NCBI RefSeq assembly: GCF_002878395.1
Contig: NC_061112.1
Coordinates: 43,164,627-43,228,626 of the forward strand
From: Capsicum annuum
Lineage: Eukaryota > Streptophyta > Magnoliopsida > Solanales > Solanaceae
Reading direction: 5' to 3'
DNA length: 64,000 nt
Shown piece by piece: positions 44,095 to 54,198 of the stretch. The stretch's first letter is position 1. Each line of letters opens with the position of its first letter. A program made the position numbers and the translations under genes. The notes below the pieces were generated by a model that was given only the letters and a program-made list of their open reading frames with translations, was not told the origin of the DNA and did no database searches.

Positions 44095-45073
44095 CCTTAA
44101 TAAATACCTTAAAAAAATATACTAACTCTTGAATAGTACAATTTTTTAATTATTTAAAATTTTCTTTCCTTAAAGACATGTAAAATTGAAAGAATATTGT
44201 TAATGTCTTCTTAATTATCTAAGACATTAGTAAAATAAAAAGGCTAAAATACTGGAGGAAGTTTCAAACAATATTTCTAAACCCTTCATGCTATCCTTAA
44301 TAAATACCTTAAAAAAATATTCTAACTCGTGAATAGTTCAATTTTTTAATTATTTAAAATTCTCTTTCTTTAAAGACATGTAAAATTGAAAGAATATTGT
44401 TAATGTCTTCTTAATTATCTAAGACATTAATAAAATAAAAAGGCTAAAATACTGGAGGGAGTTTCAAACAATATTTTTAAACCCTTCATGCTATCCTTAA
44501 TAAATACATTAAAAAAAATATACTTAACTTTTGAATAGTACAATTTTTTAATTATTTAAAATTTTCTTTCTTTAAAAACATGTAAAATTGAAAGAACTTT
44601 GTTAATGTCTTCTTAATTATCTTAGACATTAATAAAATAAAAAAGCTAAAATACTGGAGGAAGTTTCAAACAATATTTCTAAACCCTTCATGCTATCCTT
44701 AATAAATACCTTAAAAAAATATACTAACTCTTGAATAGTTCAATTTTTTAATTATTTAAAATTCTCTTTCTTTAAAGACATGTCAAATTGAAAGAATATT
44801 GTTAGTGTCTTCTTAATTATCTAAGACATTAATAAAATAAAAAGGTTAAAATACTGGAGGAAGTTTCAAACAATATTTTTAAACCCTTCATGCTATCCTT
44901 AATAAAAACCTTAAAAAAATATACTAACTCTTGAATAGTATAATTTTTTAATTATTTAAAATTTTCTTTCTTTAAAGACATGTAAAATTGAAAGAATATT
45001 GTTAATGTCTTCTTAATTATGTAGGCTAAAATACTGGAGGGAGTTTCAAACAATATTTCTAAACCCTTCATGC
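44095..45073. repeat. 200-bp tandem array, about five copies
   Basis: Units start with CCTTAATAAATACCTT at 44095, 44295, 44495, 44697 and 44897; the last is shortened by about 20 bases. Each unit contains ATACTGGAGG(A/G)AGTTTC, which resembles a Stowaway MITE end (CTCCCTCC in reverse). The left arm carries only one unit. Confidence 0.93.
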
Positions 45074-45099
45074 AAAATACATTACATAAAAATTAGCTT

Positions 45100-45169
45100 T
45101 CCGTTACTCGGACTTGAACCCGGGTCTCACCCGAGAGACAAGTATCCTGACCAACTAGGCTACAACGGA
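45100..45169 (-). pseudogene. tRNA-Glu-like pseudogene (minus strand)
   Basis: 70 nt on the minus strand: acceptor TCCGTTG/TAACGGA, D arm AGCCTAGTTGGTCAGGAT (both G18 and G19 present), B-box GGTTCAAGTCC. The anticodon loop can be read CTCTCGG with CTC, but its stem would be CTTGT/GTGAG with three G-T pairs. The variable loop has only two bases and the T stem has two mismatches. Relative to its partner at 36252, the anticodon-arm segment reads as an inversion of GTCTCACCCGAGAGAC. Probably not functional. Confidence 0.65.
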
Positions 45170-45239
45170 TTTGCCGTTACAACGAAACCATAATATATTA
45201 ATTGCTTTAATATACGACTGAAAACCCTTTCTCCTACTC

Positions 45240-45373
45240 CTCCCTATCTATACATTCTACTTCAAATGCCTCTCCCCTAAAGGAATTGGCTGCAGTTGAG
45301 TCCACCCTTTTCTTAAGCTACAACAACAACAACCAGAAGAAGAACGCAACAAAGCCTTTAATCACATCACCAG
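45240..45373 (+). other. Candidate 5'-UTR exon of the CPP1-like gene
   Basis: This unique, GC-richer stretch has a CAACAACAACAACC tract and ends ATCACATCACCAG followed by GTTCTC, a possible splice donor. It sits immediately outside the transposon-derived inverted repeat and upstream, on the same strand, of the next recognisable gene. No ORF begins here, as expected of a leader exon. The matching acceptor could be TATTCAG at 60004-60010 or CCTCAG at 60013-60018. The link is inference. The exon could equally belong to a lost gene or be ordinary intergenic DNA. Confidence 0.35.
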
Positions 45374-45505
45374 GTTCTCATTTTCTTTTCTATGCTTACT
45401 TGGATGTTGTTACCCATTTCCATTTCTGTTTCTATTCGTTGATAATATAGCTCCAATATGTTAAAATATTTGATCTTTATTGAATTTCCTGTAGTGGGGT
45501 CTCAT

Positions 45506-46261
45506 TTATTTTTGTGGTATGTGGTAGAAACGAAACTTGTTGTTGACTTGAGCAGTACTTCCTTGATATTTTCTCTGCTTTGTGAACTTAAAATCAGCTG
45601 AAAACCCATGGATTCTGTAGCATTTGTCCACTGTATAACCTGTTTTCTTACAGTAACTACAAATTAGAGACTGTTGTGCCTTATAATCATTAAATTTTCT
45701 TCTTCCGGTTTGATTAGAGGCAAGAAAAGATGATGAATCACCAGCAGAGACTACTGGAACATGAATTTCCCTTTGTTTTTCATCCTGAATTATGAGTGAA
45801 TAAGCCTGCCCAATAGAAGGCAAGGGGGAAGATAACAATATATTGCTTCTTACACCTATGAAAGCATCATTCAATCCCATCAAGAACTGCAACAATCTTT
45901 CATCTTGCTATGCCTTTCGTCCCTTTTCCTTAGCACCACACTCACACATACATGGGCAAGCTAAAAATGTATTCAAGACATCCAATTCATCCCATAAGCT
46001 TTTCAATTTAGTGAAATAAGTTGAAACACTTATGATTACTTGAGTGATTTCACTTAACTGTTTTTGAAGTTGAAATAACTTGGTTTCATTTGTCTGACCA
46101 AATCTTTCTTCAAGGTCCTTCCACAAATCCTTTACATTGATAGAAGACAACACGCTTTCTGCAATTTCCTTCGAAAGGGAGTTTAGTATCCATGACAGCA
46201 CCATGTTGTTACACATGTTCCAAGCCCTGTGCATGTTGGAATCTGGGGAAGGAGCAGCCAA
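45506..46261 (-). pseudogene. Copia gag, C-terminal part
   Basis: The minus-strand frame gives LAAPSPDSNMHRAWNMCNNM, then VLSWILNSLSKEIAESVLSS, then KDLWKDLEERFGQTNETKLF. It stops after EKGRKA and continues QDERLLQFLMGLNDAFIGVR, SSPLPSIGQAYSLIIQDEKQ and a knuckle CSYCKKTGYTVDKCYRIHGF. These are the UBN2/gag-polypeptide features of copia. In CX2CX4HX4C the His is Tyr. One stop at about 45900 divides the domain. Confidence 0.85.
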
Positions 46262-46263
46262 TA

Positions 46264-46986
46264 TGATACAAGGATGACCAAGAACACAAGAAAATATACT
46301 TCAAAATAGTCCACAAGTTGAGGAAACCCGAGACTATTTTGGTGACCACTCTCGGATTCGCTACTTATAACAAGAATAGATAGAACGAGTGTTAGCACCT
46401 CAAAACAGCCAACCAACAAGTTATATTAGCACAATACAATGAAGAACAACAAGGCCACAACAACTAGAACCTACGGGTTTTACAACAATACAAGAGAAAC
46501 CCGAAACTAGAACAAGAAACAAAGATAGATAGTTAGACACAATAAAGTTGTAATCTTAAGAACCCAAGAATGGTAACTCTTGGACCCTTAACACCATACT
46601 CAACACGCACCTAACTCTTACAATGACACAAGAGGGCATCCACCTCTCAAGCACCAAGGTATCAAGCTTTGCAACACACAAGAGAATCCACCCTTATGCT
46701 ATGCCCTAATTTCGGTTTTGGAGCTCTCTCTCACAAAATGAGTGTTCTTACAATCTCAAACATAAACTAAGTAAATAAAACCTACATTGTTCTATTTATA
46801 CAACATTACAAACAAATAGAGAAATGACAAAAGAGTCCTCCCATAAATGGGCTCCAAACCCCCCCCCCCTTTAAGTGTACCAAAAGGATGGCTTTGGGCC
46901 TCCTTTACACTTGGGCTTGTGCACTCCTTTAAGTGGTCTTCAAAAATGCTCAAAAAGTGTCCATGGTCATGATCATACTTGTATCA
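46264..46986 (-). repeat. 3' LTR of gag-only element copy 1
   Basis: 723 bp, TGATACAAGGATG to CATACTTGTATCA. It shares 'cccgagactattttggtgac', 'acctacgggttttacaaca' and the end region with 49583-50256. A C-homopolymer of about a dozen bases is at 46860-46871. Confidence 0.88.
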
Positions 46987-47115
46987 TCCTCTCTATCTTG
47001 AGAGGAATTTGCCCACAAATTCACGACCTCACCTCTTTTTGAGAGGTATCTCACACGGCCACACATCTTCTACTTCCTCCTCAACTTGAATCCCAACCTC
47101 TTCGTGCTCTCCATC

Positions 47116-48536
47116 TTAAGGCTTGCCATCAACCTTAGCAGATTCAATCACCACTTCCTCTCCTAGGTAGTATAACTTCCCCTCCCTTAGGATCACATTC
47201 CTCCGATTTGGACACTCACTAGCCTTGTGCCCCCACCCTTGACACTTGAAGCATTGAAACCCCTTGGGATTGGAAGTAAAATTCAATTTACCTTTATACC
47301 TTGGAGGATGTTTTTGGACAGCCTTGGGGATCTCGGGCTGGGCAGCGACGAAAGAGTTCTCTTTAAGCTCCCTCTCCATCTCTAAAGCCGCTTGGAAGAT
47401 GCCTTCTATGGTGTCAAATTTGTGAAGCGTCATGCGAGTGGAGATGTCCTTGTTTAACCCAACCTTGAAGCGCACAATGTCATGAATTACTTGCTCTTCC
47501 CGGTGGTCAAGTTTCAACATCAATTGTTGAAATTCATCATAGTAAGCCATGACACTTTTGCTTCCTTGCCTCAAATTGTACAATTTGGCAAGGAGCTCAT
47601 GCCTATAAGTCTCGGGCAAGTACCTTTGCCGCATAAGGTTCTTCAACCGAAACCAAGGAGGAGGTTGTCCCCCGATCACCTCATTCTCGAACCGCTTAAC
47701 ATACTCCCACCAAGTATTAGCCTACCTCTCAAAATGAGCTATCGCATAACAACTCTTCTTTTCCTCGGTGAGGTCATTGAGTTGGAATATCTTGTCACAC
47801 GAAGACTCCCAAGCAAGATACGCTTCGGGATCACTCTCACCCTTAAAGATTGGGAGACTAACTTTGATGGAGTAATGCCCAAGTCTCGGTTTTGGTGGCC
47901 TTCCCTCACCTCTCGGCCTAGCTCCCCATGTCTACCCCTCATTCTTTCTTCCCTCAAGTAAGCATTAGCATAGACTCCATAACCTCCATGTTATTCTTCC
48001 CCACCATATCCTTCCACACGGTTTGGTTGGTTCGGGTTAGGTGGGTTTGGATTGGGTGGAAAATAAGTTCTTTGGTCTAATGGAGCTTGAATTGGAATGT
48101 GAGGCCTTTGGTTAAGTGGAGGGTTTGGGTTTGGTGTTGGTATTTGGGTTCCAAGTGTTTCTTGTTGGACTTGGTGAAGTGGAGGGTAGGTTGGTCTATC
48201 AAACTCTCGGTTTTGGGAAGCATTTGGTGGTTGTCTCGGTGGATTGATCATTTGGTGTAACATTTCGGGGGAGATGGTAGGAAAATTGTTTTGATCATGT
48301 CCACTCGAGGACAGATAATAGTATTGAGGAGTAGAGGGGCGGCTCCTTTGGCTTTCTACTCGTTCCAATCTCCCACTCATAGTAGATATATCTCCTTTCA
48401 ACAATGTTACATCCGTTTCTAACTTCCCAAAACTCACTTGCATTCTTTCCAAAGTGCGGTTGAGGCCTTCAATAGAAGCTATGAGGATATTGGTATCATT
48501 GTTGCCCACGGTTTGGGAGGTCGTTCCCTCCATCAC
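47116..48536 (-). pseudogene. Ty3/gypsy-type gag of the gag-only element
   Basis: The minus-strand start at 48536 opens MMEGTTSQTVGNNDTNILIA, then a coiled segment GLNRTLERMQVSFGKLETDV, LERVESQRSRPSTPQYYYLS and a Pro/Asn/Gln-rich region. After a stop, the frame carries GHYSIKVSLPIFKGESDPEA, YLAWESSCDKIFQL and SCYAIAHFER, a stop, ANTWWEYVKRFENE, QPPPWFRLKNLMRQRYLPE and RQGSKSVMAYYDEFQQLMLK. It ends with an intact CCHC knuckle CFKCQGWGHKASECP. The retrotransposon-gag domain lies roughly in the middle third. Two stops (about 47725 and 47940) break it. It would need protease and RT supplied by another element. Confidence 0.85.
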
Positions 48537-49582
48537 AATGTACCTAAGAAAAACACCTGCAGAACAATAAACGAGTTAGTTGTAAAATAAAGGTCCTCAC
48601 ACTCTCTCGTTAGTTTTTTTTTCTTGCCTCTCAGGTTTCTTCACTCAATCACACAAGTGTGGCAAGCTTGATTGTATTCCGTGCTTGAGAGGTGAACCAA
48701 ACCTCTACAACGACTCAAGGAAACAATAACAAAAGGACACATGAAGATCATAAACACGAAGAACGACTACTAATCTAACTTATAATCTAGTACTAGCTTG
48801 TAAGTTAGTAATGGAATCAACAAAAGAAACAACAAAAACGAAACTAGAAGATCAGATTTTGAGCTTAAAATGGTCGTGTAAACAGTGATTTGACGACGTG
48901 GCAGTACACTATTGGCCTCGGGTTTGTCAAAAATTTACTTGCCATAAGTCTTGACCATTTCACAATTTGGACTTGGTGGATTTGGTTAATGAAGGTAATT
49001 GTAGTCTTGGAGCTTCTTTTTCAAATTCAAAACAAGACTTGGACTTTCTTATATTCCTCCTTATAACATGGGTCCTTGAATCATGGAAAGTTGTTGGTAA
49101 ATGGTTGTTAATGTCTTTGAAGTGATGTGAACAAGACATTCACCAACAAGTACTACAAATTTGTCTTTTACCTTTTTAGATCTATTTTGCAATTTAAAAC
49201 TTAACAAGATGATGAATGTGGTGAAGAACTCCAAGAACAAAACAACAACATCAAGAACATCCAACAACAATTCTCCAAGAACTCAACAAATCCACAACAA
49301 CAAGGCCAAGGCTAGAACAACAACACCAACCATGGCCACCCCCTGTTCACATCAACAACTTCAAGTTCAAGCTTAGATTTGGACACTTTTAGTGTTGGTG
49401 AGAAAGAAACCAACACTTGAAACACTCCAAAAAAACAAATTACGTCCAAGATCTAGACACAAACACAAATCTAGGCCAAGAACAAGATGGACAGATTTCA
49501 ACTTTTCTGGATTTTTTTGTTTTTTGATTTTCTAAGTAACAAACCCAAGATTGACTTCGTAGGAATGAAATCAAACTCGAGT
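48537..49582 (-). other. Leader region of gag-only element copy 1
   Basis: About 1 kb of non-coding leader between 5' LTR and gag. Parts match 53137-54198 of the sister copy, such as the cttacaa/gttagtaatggaatcaac block (48780-48820) and the 'gtgaacaagacattcaccaacaag' region. The primer site is missing; where it should be (about 49560-49582) the sequence reads tttgatttcattcctacgaa on the minus strand. Confidence 0.6.
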
Positions 49583-50256
49583 CCTCAAGTTGAGGAAACC
49601 CGAGACTATTTTGGTGACCACTATCGGATTCGCTACTTATAACAAGAATAGAGAGAACAACGAGTGTTAACACCTCAAAACAGCCAACCAACAAGTTATA
49701 ATAGCACAATACAGTGAAGAACAACAAGGCCACAACAACTAGAACCTACGGGTTTTACAACAATACAAATGAAACCCGAAACTAGAACAAGAAACAAAGA
49801 TAGATAGTTAGACACAATGAAGTTGTAATCTTAAGAACCTAAGAATGGTAACTCTTGGACCCTTAACACCACACTCAACATGCACCTAACTTTTACAATG
49901 ACACAAGAGGGCGTCCATCTCTCAAGCACCAAGGTATCAAGCTTTGCAACACACAAGAGAATCCACCCTTATGCTATGCCCTAATTTCGATTTTGGAGCT
50001 CTCTCTCACAAAATGAGTGTTCTTACAATCTCAAACATAAACTAAGTAAATAAAACCTACATTGTTCTATTTATACAACATTACAAACAAATAGAGAAAT
50101 GACAAAAGAGCCCTCCCATAGATGGGCTCCAAAAACCACCTTAAGTGTACCAAAAGGATGGCTTTGGGCCTCCTTTACACTTGGGCTTGTGCACTCCTTT
50201 AAGTGGTCTTCAAAAATGTTCAAAAAGTGTCCATGGTCATGATCATACTTGTATCA
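49583..50256 (-). repeat. 5' LTR of gag-only element copy 1, inner end lost
   Basis: It aligns with 46310-46986 and ends CATACTTGTATCA at 50256. The 45 or so bases that should include TGATACAAG at its inner side are absent, probably by deletion together with the primer site. Confidence 0.82.
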
Positions 50257-50261
50257 TAATA

Positions 50262-50470
50262 ATCCATCAACAAATCCAGTTTGTTCTTGCTGTAAGAGCT
50301 ATTATTATTGATGTTCTCCAACCTCCATAACCTTTGCCATCAAAAGTAGTGGAATTCGAGGGATGGAGATAGTAAGAGTGACTTTGATCAACCACCTTAA
50401 TTGTAAAAGATTCAACAGTTGGAACAACACCACCGACCAACGTGGTCTCTGCTTTTTCATTAGACAGCTG
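50262..50470 (-). pseudogene. Copia gag, N-terminal part
   Basis: The minus-strand frame carries VESFTIKVVDQSHSYYLHPS, then TTFDGKGYGGWRTSIIIALT. The pattern 'DHSHPYYLHPSDSP---FDG-GYG-WRR-I-IALSAKNKL-FVDG' is the N-terminus of copia gag. It is cut at 50257 by the gag-only element and continues at 46261. Confidence 0.82.
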
Positions 50471-50837
50471 AGCAGTGTTGGTCACGATGAAAAAAAATGA
50501 AGATTGGATACAAGGTAATTGAAAACAAGAAACAAAGATAAAAATTTGAGACAAAATGATTGAAATCAACCTTGCTCTGCTACCATGTAGTAATTGAAAA
50601 AGAATTACGAAAAAAAAAGACAAAAAAGAACTGCGAAAAATTTCCTTATCCTTTTTCTTGAATGAACAGTAACTTTTACAATGTCCTATATATACAAGTA
50701 AAGAACCTACTTAAAGACTTCTAAATAAGGTACAATAACTAAAGGGATACACTTCTAAATAAGATAGAAAATACTACTTAATAAGGATGTACAAAAGATT
50801 AACCTAGGGTGTACAAAAGGAATAAATAATATGTACA

Positions 50838-51029
50838 ATGATTTGCTGAAGTTGGGATGAGATCAACATGTTAAGGTAGACCCAAGCCATGTATCTATCG
50901 TCGAATAATATTGAAGCTAGCCCAAGTCAGGTACTGTAGCAGGCAAACGATGAAATGGGTGAATCAACCCGGTTCAAGGAACAAAATACAATATTATCTC
51001 AACAGAGGGTTGGGACTGCGGAAGCAAAG
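50838..51029. other. Unassigned DNA
   Basis: No gene or recognised repeat. Confidence 0.4.
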
Positions 51030-51160
51030 TTCGTTTACACAGTGTGGTTAATAGAGTTACCTGGTACTTATTACTGGTGGTAGGAGGTAGCAAGCATCTC
51101 TTGCAATTAGTCGAGGTGTGCGAAAGTGGGCCTAGACACCACAATTATAGAGAAAAAAAG
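51030..51160 (+). mobile_element. SINE 3' region, copy 1
   Basis: TGGTGGTAGGAGGTAGCAAG, TTGCAATTAGTCGAGGTGTG and CCTAGACACCACAATTATAG followed by an A-rich tail. The phrase 'ctggtgggaggtagcaggta', 'tagtcgaggtgcgcgcaagc', 'ccggacaccac' is one I recognise from a Solanaceae SINE family. The 5' (tRNA-related) half is not clear, so the copy may be truncated. Confidence 0.65.
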
Positions 51161-51234
51161 AAAAATTACAAACTATTGTACTTCTCGATTGTGCTATTGT
51201 CATGGATCTATAACTGAGGAGGAGGGCAACATTA

Positions 51235-51352
51235 ATTTAGACATTGTATGGTGAATAGAGTTAACTTGTTACCTGTTGCTGGTGGGAGGTGAGAATTAGT
51301 TGAGGTGCGTGAAAGCGAACCCGAAAACAATGGTTATTGAGAAAAAAGAAAA
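51235..51352 (+). mobile_element. SINE 3' region, copy 2
   Basis: GTTACCTGTTGCTGGTGGGA, TTAGTTGAGGTGCGTGAAAG and an A-rich tail. It is followed by the same ATTGTACTTCT-TGTGCTA-TGTCAT flank as copy 1, about 199 bases apart. The pair therefore looks like a tandem duplication or a nested double insertion. Confidence 0.6.
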
Positions 51353-51399
51353 ATATTTACACAGTGTAAAATTATTGTACTTCTGGAATGTGCTACTGT

Positions 51400-52014
51400 C
51401 ATAGGTATGGAAAAAGCTTTCTATCCAATGAACAAAATGAAAATTGAGTTCCTTACGTAAAAATATTAGGTAGAAACTGCTCAGTAGCGCTAATCAGTTC
51501 ACAGTTGGCATGTTTGTTTCTCATTTGAGATTGAGAAAAAAGATGATTAGAGAAGTGGCAAAATGGATGAACAAGTTCAGTTGACAAATCTTGTGAGGTT
51601 CATTGGAACAAAGTGGGCAAAACCTAAAGAGCGTACAAGGTTAGACTACCACATGTTTTACCATGGACTTGTAAAAAAGGAAAGCCAATAAAGAATTAGA
51701 TTTCTTGAATGGACATACAAGAAAATTGTATCACTAGTTGAACTTCTAGTTCTTCTAGCTGAAATAAAATAAGAGGGCAAATTTATGCGAGAGAAAGAAC
51801 CTATTTGGTGGAGTCCTATTCCTTGGAGGACAAGATAGCACTTCATAGTGATTGTGAGTGAGTACTCATTGTGCCTTGTTTATCTTTGACCGGTTCTTGA
51901 GCATGACTGTGGATTAGTGGGTGGCTAGACCTAGATTGCACAGGCACGAGATCAAGAGTTATGGGGTTCTCGAGATACTACAAACAAACAAATACAAATA
52001 TTATCTATTCTAAT
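51400..52014. other. Unassigned DNA before the LINE
   Basis: No gene recognised. 51865-51990 resembles LINE or SINE-like sequence ('gactgtggattagtgggtgg', 'ggttctcgagatactacaaa') but cannot be assigned. Confidence 0.3.
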
Positions 52015-52399
52015 TTCTAGGTTGAGCACACGATGTTCATCGACCTAGAAAAAGTTTATGACAGAGTTTGTAGGGAGATGCGGAGAGGCTAAACTCTAAA
52101 GGTGTACCTATGACATACACTAACGCGATCAAGGACATGTGTGATGAAGCCAAAATCGGGGTAAAGACAGTGAGAGGAGACTTAGAGCAATTATTGATTG
52201 TGATGGAGTCCCATGCTTTTAGCTCATTCTTATTTGCTTTGGTGATGGGTGAACTGACGATGCATATTCAAGAAGAGGTGTCATAGGATATGTTATTTGC
52301 CGATGACATAGTTCTGATTGACGAGACCCAAGGCGAACTTAATGCTAAGCTGGAGGTTTGGAGACATACCTTGGAGTCTAAAGGGTTCAGGTTGAGTAG
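52015..52399 (+). pseudogene. RTE LINE reverse transcriptase fragment
   Basis: Reading across frame slips gives MFIDLEKVYDRV (motif A), 'AIKDMCDEAKIGVKTVRGDL', LFALVMGELTMHIQEEV and the catalytic box [14 protein letters not shown] (FADD). [16 protein letters not shown] follows. These are RTE-clade RT motifs. In-frame stops and indels are present, so it is not active. Confidence 0.8.
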
Positions 52400-53136
52400 T
52401 GATACAAGAATAATCACGGAAATAGACTTATGTGGGTGTGCATTGAAAGCAACCAAGTGTATGTGCAAGAGAAGTGTAATTAAAGGCCCAAATACACACC
52501 AAAGCAGCCCACTTCATACACTAGAGGGGCAACCCATTCTTGAAGGGCCTTTTTGGTCATTTTAACTTCTATTTGTTTTGTAATATATAAGGAACATGTT
52601 AGGGTTTATTCACTTAGTTTTTGAATGTTGAAAATGGTAGAACACACTTGAAACCCTCAAGTTCTTTCTCTTGTGAGGCTTGGCCGAAACTAGGTTACAA
52701 CATTAGGGTGGAATCTCTTTTGTTGTTTGTTTGCTTGGAACTTAGGGTGCTTGAAGGATTGAGGTCCTCTCTTGTCTCTTTGAAGAGTGTAGGTGTTCCT
52801 ACTATCATCATTAAGGGTCTTTGTGTGTCATCTACATTTAGGTTCGTAGTCATTATAGTAGTTTATGTCTCACTATCTATCCCTTTGTCTTTTGTTATCT
52901 TGTAACGTTATATCTTGTTGTTGTGGAATTCGAATCTGGTTATTCTTGTTGTCATCTTGTTCATCTCGTTATTGTTGTGTTGTTGGCTGTTTTTGGGTGT
53001 CAAATACACCCTTGTTTCTTGTATTCTTGTTATACTTATCGAATCCAAGTGAGGTCCCCTTTTGGTCCACGTTTTTTCTTAAATTTGTGGACTGTTTGGG
53101 GTGTGTTTTGTGCTTTCCCTTGTTTGTCTTGTATCA
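52400..53136 (+). repeat. 5' LTR of gag-only element copy 2
   Basis: 737 bp; collinear with 54941-55679 with about one difference per 30-40 bases by eye. It has TAATATATAAGGAACATG (about 52580) as promoter box. Confidence 0.92.
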
Positions 53137-53151
53137 TTTGGTATCAAAACC
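53137..53151 (+). promoter_or_regulatory. Primer-binding site of gag-only element copy 2
   Basis: TTTGGTATCAAAACC directly follows the LTR. It resembles the initiator-Met primer site TGGTATCAGAGC with two changes. Confidence 0.7.
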
Positions 53152-54198
53152 ATCTTTGGTGTTGTTCTTACAATACCAATCTTGGGCTTTCTTGCTAAGA
53201 AAAAAAAAAAACTTGGGTGTTCTTGTTGTTCTTGGCCGTGAAAGTGTTGTTCTTGTTGTTCATCTTGGCCGAGGTTGCTTGTAGCGTCTAGATCTGGTAG
53301 TCCTTTGGTGTGTATTGTTGTTTCTTGTGTTATTTACGTGATTCACTAACACTAAAAGGTGTCTATATCTATTTGAGTTTGAACTTGTTAAAGTTGTGTT
53401 GTGAACAAGGGTCTAGGGCGAGAATTTGTGACTTGTTGTGGCCGTTTGGGTCTTGAATTCGTGAATATTGTTGTTGTTCTTGAAGGATTGTTGTGGTGTT
53501 CATCTTGTTCTTCATCTCATCTTACAACTTAAGACAACCGAAAGTTTAATATAGATTCAAAAAGGTGAACCTACAAGTTGTAAAGTTGTTTGTGAGAAGA
53601 CTTGAGCTATCACTTTCTTGACTTGACATCTACTTTTCAACCACTTTTCCTTGTTTCAAGGGACCTTGTTTTGTGGGAATTGTACAAAGTCAAGTCTTGC
53701 CTTTTGAAGATTAGACTTAAAAGGAGATTCAAGACATATACTTTCCCTCCAAAACCAATTGTTTCTATTATATAGTAACTAAAGTTAAACTTCAACTAGT
53801 GACTAATTGCGGGGCCGTGACCAATAGTGTGCTGCCATGTCACCCAAGTTACTGTTCACACGAAAATTTTAAGCTCAAATTATGATCTTTTAGTTTCATT
53901 TTGTTGTCTCATTAGTTTCGTTTGTTGATTCCAATACTAACTTACAAACTAGTGACAATTTACTAAATTGTGAGTTGGTTTTGAAACCATTTTTTTCGTG
54001 TTTACATTCCTTTGTGTGTTTTTATTCTTTTGAGTCATTGTACACACTTGCTTCACCTCTCAACGTCTCACGGATTACAAGCAAACTTACAACAATTGTG
54101 AGATCAAAAGTGAGAAAATACTAGGGACAAAGGATTAAAGAGGGAGTGTGAGGACCATTCTTGAACTACTAACTTGTTTATTGTTTTGTAGGTAACTC
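53152..54198 (+). other. Leader of gag-only element copy 2
   Basis: About 1 kb non-coding, rich in TTGTTG and TTCTTG. It matches the leader of copy 1 in part. Open frames in 52865-53284 overlap the LTR and leader and have no gene-like content. Confidence 0.55.

Larger units (their letters stand above)
43763..45210 (-). repeat. Right arm of large inverted duplication
   Basis: Reverse-complement match to 36207-39257 (solo LTR removed), ending outside the tRNA-Glu-like sequence at 'aaaccataatatattaattgc'. Compared with the left arm it has two copies of a 74-bp segment and five of a 200-bp unit. This gives about 1.45 kb against 0.62 kb. Confidence 0.85.
46264..50256 (-). mobile_element. Gag-only LTR retrotransposon (TR-GAG-like), copy 1
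   Basis: The left repeat 46264-46986 is full (TGATACAAG to CTTGTATCA on the plus strand, an inverted 9-bp end). The right repeat 49583-50256 matches it but lacks its inner end and the primer site. A purine-rich tract on the minus strand (CTCAAGATAGAGAGGA) precedes the 3' LTR at 46987. The interior has a gag only, with no protease, RT or integrase. Flanks are CAATA and TAATA, four of five identical, consistent with a slightly mutated target duplication. It sits inside a copia gag and has a sister copy at 52400-55679. Confidence 0.85.
45490..50837 (-). mobile_element. Copia retrotransposon remnant (gag and 5' LTR), split by a gag-only element
   Basis: Gag sequence on the minus strand lies in two parts, 50470-50262 and 46261-45506, separated exactly by the LTR element 46264-50256. 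5' of gag, the minus strand has TGGTAGCAGAGCAAGG (50585-50570), an initiator-Met-like primer site. A putative short LTR follows (about 50586-50837, with TATATATACAAG near 50687). No protease, integrase or RT follows gag; the element ends abruptly near 45490. Confidence 0.75.

Noticed and set aside
44095..45073. Array considered as CRISPR-like
   Set aside because: Units are about 200 bp with no conserved short repeat and variable spacer structure, and the DNA is plant; it is an ordinary tandem array.
46860..46871. C-homopolymer as a biological feature
   Set aside because: It lies inside an LTR where the sister LTR has only a short run; likely slippage or a sequencing artefact.
47482..47961. 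159-codon plus-strand ORF
   Set aside because: It is antisense to the gag of the gag-only element (47116-48536, minus), which explains the open frame.
52865..53284. 139-codon plus-strand ORF in LTR/leader
   Set aside because: It is composed of Leu/Val/Cys/Ser from TTG-rich leader DNA, overlaps another frame, crosses the LTR end and has no domain.
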